A DNA stretch of 64,000 nucleotides, from assembly GCA_024196135.1 (NCBI GenBank), contig JAMQCK010000038.1, positions 570 to 64,569 on the forward strand. Reading direction: 5' to 3'. Every line of letters starts with the position of its first letter. Within the stretch, counting starts at the first letter, position 1. Of this stretch, positions 58,142-64,000 are shown piece after piece. A program made the position numbers and the translations under genes. Below the pieces are notes generated by a model that searched no databases, was not told the origin of the DNA, and worked only from the letters and a program-made list of their open reading frames with translations. Source of the stretch: Pleurotus ostreatus/Saccharomyces cerevisiae fusant (lineage: Eukaryota; Opisthokonta).

Positions 58142-58849
58142 ATGAGCGACGTCGACTTCATCCGTAGCCATCTGACGGCGCATCCTGACTTTCCCAAGAA
58201 GGTACGCTCTTGAATGCCCTCAACATGTCCACTCCACTCATCATGACGCTGCACTCAGGGCATTGTCTTCTTGGACATCTTCCCCATCCTTAGGGATCCC
58301 GTCGCCTTCGAGACTCTCATCACACACTTCATATACCACCTCACCTCGAAGACGATCCCCTCTTCACCCACGAAGAAGGTCGATGTCGTCGTTGGCCTTG
58401 ATGCTCGCGGATTCTTGATCGGACCGATCATCGCGCTGCGACTGGGGGCTGCGTTCGTGCCAGTACGCAAGAGTGGGAAGCTCCCCGGCGCGTGCGTGAA
58501 TGCGTCCTACCAGAAGGAGTACGGCACGGTGCGTTGGTATCCTTGCGCTGCCAGTATAGGAAGTTCATCTTCGTCCAGGATGTCTTCGAGCTCCAGGAGG
58601 ATGCCATCAGCGAGGGGCAAACTGTCGTCGTTATCGACGATCTCATCGCCACTGGTACGTCCATGGTCAGGTCTCCCTCTTTCTTTGTACTTATTCCCCG
58701 CAGGCGGCTCGGCAAAGGCTGCCGGAGAGCTCGTCGCCAAGCGTGGCGGGAAGACGCTTGAATACCTGTTCATCGTAGAGCTGCCTTTCCTCAAGGGTGC
58801 TGAGCAACTGGACGCCCCCTCCTACTCCATCATCCAGTCCGATGACTAG
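58142..58849 (+). CDS. APT1: Adenine phosphoribosyltransferase
   Basis: The enzyme makes AMP from adenine and PRPP (purine salvage). Exons read MSDVDFIRSHLTAHPDFPKK, then GIVFLDIFPILRDPVAFETL and VDVVVGLDARGFLIGPIIAL, RLGAAFVPVRKSGKLPGACV, then DVFELQEDAISEGQTVVVID with DLIATG. The PRPP loop is VVVIDDLIATGGSAKAAGEL, split by an intron after ATG-type codons. It ends LDAPSYSIIQSDD with stop at 58847-58849. The exon joint at YGT-DVFEL crosses a 67-bp intron. All expected motifs (ARGF, RKxGKLPG, the acidic PRPP loop) are present and the length, near 185 residues, is normal. Confidence 0.95.
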
Positions 58850-59034
58850 AGAGTCGACGATGCTGCACATCTCTATCTATTTCCTCACTTACCTATATCT
58901 ATCTACTTTTGGTTGGTTCATCTAGAAGCCTTGTATCTATCCATTGTGGGAGGGGCGATCTACAGCGCCCCAGTCTGTCAATTCCGAACACACGTCTTCA
59001 TGATTTCAGCCTGCACATGCCAATCATAAGGACA

Positions 59035-60562
59035 CTATTCGACGTCCTCGTTTCGCTTTTCATTCCTCGGACATCGCAAATAGGTGCCTTCAAAGCCAGC
59101 TCTATATTCACCTGAACAATCCGACCGAAGTAACAAACCGTAAAGTATAAACCCCGTATATGTACATGACGACTCGTTATGAAGCTGCAGATCAGCAGCG
59201 TTCAGAATCTGCGGGCGTATGTGAGTCCCTGCGTTGTCTGCAAACGGTGACAATGCGCACCGAGACAGAGCCTGGTCAGACGTCTTCTGATCACCGTGTA
59301 GATCATCGTCGAACCTCTTGCCTTGCTCTTCGTCTGGTCTCGCCTTGCCGTACATGACCGTCTGGTCTTCCGCCCAGACAGTCGTGGTGATGTCGACGTT
59401 GATGGCCTGCCCACGATTTGGCGTGGCGAGCTCGAAGCCGGAGGGGTTGGTTGTTGGCCAGACGGTGCGGGTGACGCTGTCGGGCAAGTATTTCTTTGCA
59501 AGTCGCGAGGCATATCCGAGAAGGACGGTCAAGCAAGCCACGATCATGCTCACAGACGCCTGGGAATCATTCAGTACCGAGTACGCGAGGGAGTCGGACG
59601 TTGGAGACTCACCTCCCAGATAGCGCAATAGATCTCATTGAGACCGATGTTGGCGAAGATGTAATACGCATGAACGAGGGAAACCTATTCAATGTTATCA
59701 AGGCATTCCCAAGGGCGCGGTGGAGGCGACGTACGATTGTTGTCGACAGACAGGAAGTGAAGACAACGATCAGGCGAATCCGCTCTGCCTTGGAAAGATT
59801 GGATTGCCAGAGAAGGCGTACCGGGATCAAGCTTAGTGACAGATCGGTGAGGATGTCGGCTAGATGGCTGTTAGCATGACCAGCGACTAGAAGATCTCGT
59901 GTAGCACTCACTGACTAGCTGAGTGATCGCGATATCCTTCCCGAGCTCGCACTGGCCCGTCGTATGCTTCCAGGTGTCCCCCACATCCTCGCAGTGTTTC
60001 AAGAGCTGGACGAAGAGGAATAGCCACATGGCACCGAAGCAAAGACCTATCCCGCGCAGGTAGATTCTCCAGTACGAGGGAGCTATACGCAAGATGGTGC
60101 AGAGGATGGAGAAGCGCGGGGACCAGACGGATGCATAGAAACCGAATGCAGCCCTACGCGAGAGATATAACTCGTGTGGACAGCAGGTTTAACGACACTC
60201 ACATGTAGTACGACGCTATCATCGTGAAACTGCCCACTGCAACTCCAGCTGCGTAGTAGAAAGTCAGGCCATGTATTGCGAGACGAGGAAATAGGACCGT
60301 ACGTGGTGGGCCCAGCAGCATAAGGATTCCGGTGAGCATGATCGCACTTGAGGGAATGGAGAACGCCGCCCAGAAGTCATCCCAGCCAAGCTTGCCGTCA
60401 CATACACGCACGACCAGGCGACATATGGTGAAAAAGAGGGCAATTGTAACGAGTGTGATACCCGTATCTGAAGAACAATGAGCTTCAACAGAATTGCAGG
60501 GGAAGACACGACGACGCACTATGCACAATTTGCGGCGTGATGCCCGACTCGTATACAGACAT
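59035..60562 (-). CDS. Fungal rhodopsin/SAT4-type integral membrane protein, copy B
   Basis: This minus-strand gene is the paralogue of the one at 32434-33691. The start MSVYESGITPQIVH is followed after an intron by TGITLVTIALFFTICRLVVR and DGKLGWDDFWAAFSIPSSAI. Further segments are YYAAGVAVGSFTMIASYYM, IAPSYWRIYLRGIGLCFGAM with WLFLFVQLLKHCEDV, GQCELGKDIAITQLV, and ILTDLSLSLIPVRLLWQSNL with SKAERIRLIVVF. The C-terminal tail is polar and long, with PTTNPSGFELATPNRGQAIN and RPDEEQGKRFDDDLHGDQKT, stop at 59035. Shared motifs with copy A include WDDFWAxFSI, IMLTGxL, QCxLGKxxAIxQL and ERxRLIxVF. Function unknown. Exon edges are approximate. Confidence 0.78.
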
Positions 60563-62671
60563 GGCTGGGACAGAGATCCGAGGCTCTGACTGGGGCCACT
60601 TTCTGGGGGGGAACGGTGAAGAAGGAACCCGACCGCGGCGGGGAGGTGGTATTAAGAAGGGAAGATCGTTGCGAAGGTCGTGGCTGAGAAGATGAGGAGC
60701 GGACTTACGGCATTCAAGAGTGCTGTGTGAACCGACGCAAACCCTGTACACATGCAGCGCAGTCGACTGTTATGATGGAGTATCTACCCACCATGATCCT
60801 CGTGAATGGAGGCTACCGCACCTTCACATCAAATCCACACATAGACGGACTGCCCCGGCGAGATGAGCCTGTAGAACACCTTGGGAAGAGTCAGATGCTG
60901 ATTTTGCGCGGACGACTGAGGCGAGGAGGCGCGCTGGTGCAATTGACGCGGAGTAAACGGACCCCGCGATGGCCATGTTGCAGGGTGATCTCTCCCACGC
61001 GACCTTTCAAACCGCGGTGGGTTGGCGGCCGGGCGAGCCCCAGAAACCCTGTTTGTGCACTCCGTTCCCAACCTCTCAGAGTTACCATCATCGGACACCG
61101 CAGCTTCATCGCATCGCGTGCTGCCGGGCCTGGACACCAACCCTGAAAGCCAACGAGGGTAATGGAGGGAAATTGCCTTTGTTTAGCCGAAAGAGACTTG
61201 TGGGCGCCAGGAATCGAACATTCCGGTGCTTGCTATTCTCCCACAGTCACAGGACAATGTTCAAGTTGGATTTGGATGATGCAGCATGGCGTAGAAGCCC
61301 GCGCTCGTCGCAAGCAACGTCGCGCCCGGCAAAAAGTTGGTAGACTGCAGGGGAGTTTCCACCATGCCTGCAATCCTATCTGTATCGGACGCGGACCGAG
61401 TGTGGCTCACGGTATCACTGGCGAAGTCGAGAGCGTCGACAAGACACTGCTGGTGAGCATCGAGTCCGCAGCCATCAGGAGTCCCGCACCCTCCCCGCCC
61501 GACACGGGCGCCTTGAGTCGGTACAACCCTATCCCTGCGCTACTCTCCCTGCCCGAGACCGTCTTCCATGCGTTTCGCCGTACATAATCATAATCAGGTC
61601 TCAGTCTGAGCGCTGAAGCCTGAGAATACGGTCCTACATAGCAGCTCGCTGGTAGAGTGAATCCTTGCGGTCGAAGGGCTAGAGCTATATTGATTTACGT
61701 CTGTATAATTGTGCCCACTTGAGGGGATGCTGGGTCCGCGGACACGGATGTCGCCCGGTCGACCATAAGCCGCATACCCGTGAAGGTATGTGTGAGTATC
61801 GATAGCTAGACGTTGTGGCACCCGAGCATCGATGTTCACGACGACGAACGATCTCCCTCGCTCAGCGCTGCTCTGACAGTGATTCAGGCGAGTAGCGATT
61901 CCGGCGAGGTCGGATGATGGCGGAAAGAAAGCAAGTTTGCATTTTGTGGCGTGTCTTCCGCACGCTTTCCTCTTCAGACGCCGACTCGGCCATCCGGTCG
62001 AGGCGCTCATCCTCTCTCCCTGGCAGCGAACTACGAGGCTCTTTCGCGTACATCCTTTGCCAGCAAAAACACTTAGCCCAGCTCTTATGTGTCGCCTCAG
62101 CCATGACGCCAATCTAGTCTGGGTTCTACCATTCACACCGGCGGAATGACTTGTCCCATGTCAGCGCTAGCGACCGTCGGCGACGCTGCAATTTCTTGTT
62201 AGCCTCGAAATCGGCTCAAACCCCTCTCGCTGCTATTGTATATGCATGAGGAACGCGCTCCCCGCAATTGGCCATCGAAGGGGGTTCGGGGGTAAAGAGT
62301 ACGAATCGCAGAGAAGACCCAGGCCTTCGACCGCGACGCGAAAGAGGGGCATATCTTGTGTTGGTCTCTTCATCGTCTTCCTCAACGCTGCTTTCCGCGG
62401 TCTCATCCATTGCGCTGTCAGACACGCAGCTCGCGAACATACCGGTCGCGGTTAGAACGCGCTAAGCGGACAGCGTGGCGTAGTGCGCCCCGAAGAGGGT
62501 GCGTCACAGAAGGCCCGTTATGCTGATCTCCCCGAGCCCAAGCTATACTGAGTCTAGCCCCAACTTGGCGGCATTTACTGCACTTTTCGTTGACCGCTTC
62601 CGCCCCTCGTTTATAAGAAGGCCGAGGGTACTCCCCCGGCTATCATCGCCGCCCTCAGCACGATCGCAGCC
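60563..62671. other. Gene-free region of about 2.1 kb
   Basis: No coding exon with family support was found. Several overlapping short frames occur, none with a coding-like pattern. A GGAATCGAACATTCC palindrome at about 61211-61225 was examined as a possible tRNA and rejected. A TATA-like TTTATAAG at about 62609-62616 lies roughly 55 bp upstream of the next ATG. Confidence 0.5.
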
Positions 62672-64000
62672 ATGAAGCACGTATCGCTCCTCCTCCCATC
62701 CTGGAAGCGTAAGGAGAGGTCCCCTGACTCGAGGGAGGCTTCCCCACATCACTCCCCCATCGACTCTCCGCGCGGCAGCTCCTTTCTCACCACGGGATCA
62801 TGGCAAGATCTGGAGCAGGCGACGCGACACAAGTCCACACTGGGTTCCCTGGGCGTCAAGCGCACGCGCTCCAAGGGCTCATCGTCTACTTCTTACTTGG
62901 ACATGGATGAAGGTCGGCGATCTCTGCACTCCAGCACGAATGGCTTTCGCTCTTTGCGTACGTCCAAGTCAGTTGCGGCTATGCCACCCTCCCGCCCAGC
63001 ACCTCCCCCTCCGCTGTACCCTCTTAGTGCACCCAGCACTCCCGCTCGCGCGTCCCTCCACGCATCGTACAGTGCACCTCCGTTATCCGCGCAGAAGTGC
63101 GATCTCGAGCCGATCGAGGTCGCAACGTCGAATCTCTTGTCCTCCGAGTCGGGGCGAGTGAACTCGGCATACTGCCCAACCGAGCTCGACTGCATCTGGG
63201 ACGGCTTCCTCCGCGAGATGGAGGAGGAAGAGGCCACCATCGATCCCGCGTGCCCATCGCGATCCAGGGCCAGCGACGCACTATCCCCACCGCCGGCGTT
63301 CTGTAGAAGCCAGAGGGAAACGCCTCCGCCGCGGCACTGTCAGGTGTTTACGAGCAGTGAGCATTCTCTTACGGCTCCGGAACGTCAGGCGCCCCGTGCG
63401 CCTATGCCTTCGACCGCGAGGCCGGAGGATATTGCGCCTGAAAAATCGGACATGCCCAAGATGCGCGGGCCACTCGAAGGAGAAGGAAGCGAATCCGACG
63501 ACGATGGCGACTCTATCATCGATCCCTTGCTATGCTTCCCTAGCCCGCCGCCCCTTAGGATACGCAAGCGGATTCCGACCCCAATAATCGTGCCGTCCTA
63601 CAGCGCCGCGCCAAGCCTCTCGTCCTCTTCCCCATCTTCATCACCCACGTCCGACGACACGCCCATCGGCACGCCAACCACGCCGCGCGCACCGCACCCA
63701 TACGCCATCGCACAGATGTATTCCGCGAACGTCTCGAAGTCCCAGACCGAGCATGGCTCTGGCGACGAGGTGCACGACATCTTCTCGATGTATTCGCCCA
63801 GCGCGTGCGCGCAGTTCTCCACGGAGATGGAGGAGCGGGGTAACAACCCGCCGGACGTGCCAGACCTGCGGTCCTGCTTGATACCACCGAGAAGCCCTGT
63901 ACGAGAATCGCGCCAGCGCGTGGAAGTCCGCGCCCATGTAGGCGCCGCAATGCGCGCCCTTGAGACGCACAGATCCTACCTGGTGAGCAGGGATGCCATT
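62672..64000 (+). CDS. Partial hypothetical Ser/Pro-rich protein running off the window
   Basis: A frame starting MKHVSLLLPSWKRKERSPDS stays open for 443 codons to the right edge, so the gene is incomplete here. I do not recognise it. Composition is Ser/Pro/Thr-rich and mostly disordered, with two ordered-looking spots: ELDCIWDGFLREMEEEEATI and SIIDPLLCFPSPPPLRIRKR. Near the edge EVRAHVGAAMRALETHRSYL looks helical and ends directly before a GTGAGC, a possible splice donor at about 63982. The KRTRSKGSS and KSVAAMPPSRP stretches are potential basic/phosphorylation regions. A TATA-like box about 55 bp upstream supports the start. Function unknown. Confidence 0.6.
   Translation, partial: MKHVSLLLPSWKRKERSPDSREASPHHSPIDSPRGSSFLTTGSWQDLEQATRHKSTLGSLGVKRTRSKGSSSTSYLDMDEGRRSLHSSTNGFRSLRTSKSVAAMPPSRPAPPPPLYPLSAPSTPARASLHASYSAPPLSAQKCDLEPIEVATSNLLSSESGRVNSAYCPTELDCIWDGFLREMEEEEATIDPACPSRSRASDALSPPPAFCRSQRETPPPRHCQVFTSSEHSLTAPERQAPRAPMPSTARPEDIAPEKSDMPKMRGPLEGEGSESDDDGDSIIDPLLCFPSPPPLRIRKRIPTPIIVPSYSAAPSLSSSSPSSSPTSDDTPIGTPTTPRAPHPYAIAQMYSANVSKSQTEHGSGDEVHDIFSMYSPSACAQFSTEMEERGNNPPDVPDLRSCLIPPRSPVRESRQRVEVRAHVGAAMRALETHRSYLVSRDAI

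Noticed and set aside
61190..61260. Possible minus-strand tRNA with a GTTCGATT T-loop word
   Set aside because: The T stem does not pair in the standard register and no matching 5' acceptor arm exists at the right distance, so it is only a B-box-like sequence or a very short relic.

Overview
The window is nuclear DNA from a filamentous basidiomycete, most likely an Agaricomycete. The evidence is a GC-rich sequence packed with genes on both strands, nearly all split by many introns of about 45-90 bp with GTRNGT donors and CAG/TAG acceptors. Gene content is typically fungal (DASH kinetochore Dad4, MET10 sulfite reductase, DAL5-like permease, Frq1 calcium sensor) and several coding sequences are Agaricomycete-type orphan families. 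I see no rRNA, no CRISPR, no convincing tRNA and no intact transposon. I assembled gene models by hand from reading frames and splice signals; exon edges are given where I could fix them by phase.

Left part (1-10.5 kb): a conserved but unnamed alpha-helical protein on the minus strand (326-4448), a Faf1/C1orf131-type 40S biogenesis factor (4799-5907, minus) and a divergent DUF7719-like membrane protein (6428-8312, plus). Introns here are unusually long, strongly strand-asymmetric (polypurine/polypyrimidine) and carry minisatellites. Two related repeat patches in opposite orientation lie at the two ends of this block, and a gene-free stretch of about 2.2 kb holds a seven-copy 23-bp array.

Middle part (10.5-43 kb): a Ser/Thr-rich single-pass membrane protein, a large SLIP-GC-like GTPase, a disordered basic protein, a PROPPIN (Hsv2/WIPI-like), a Cys-containing unknown protein, the Frq1/NCS-1 calcium sensor, a ketopantoate-reductase-family protein, arginyl-tRNA-protein transferase Ate1, a fungal rhodopsin/SAT4-type membrane protein, Dad4, a small putatively myristoylated unknown, ribonucleotide reductase small subunit, Imp4, a HerA-like P-loop ATPase and the rRNA methyltransferase Rrp8.

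Right part (43-64 kb): a gene-free 1.5-kb stretch rich in a TCCGAAT motif, a bacterial-type uracil phosphoribosyltransferase, MET10 (with a small duplicated piece of itself downstream), an acidic coiled protein, a DAL5-family permease, acetyl-CoA acetyltransferase with an apparent mitochondrial presequence, Atg10, ribosomal protein eS1, adenine phosphoribosyltransferase, a second SAT4-type protein, and a 443-codon reading frame running off the right end. There is no obvious metabolic cluster. Recurring themes are ribosome biogenesis (Faf1, Imp4, Rrp8, eS1), nucleotide supply and salvage (RNR2, UPRT, APRT) and autophagy (PROPPIN, Atg10), which is normal for scattered fungal housekeeping genes. 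The least described items are the SLIP-GC-like GTPase, the HerA-like ATPase, the paired SAT4 proteins and the unnamed conserved proteins.
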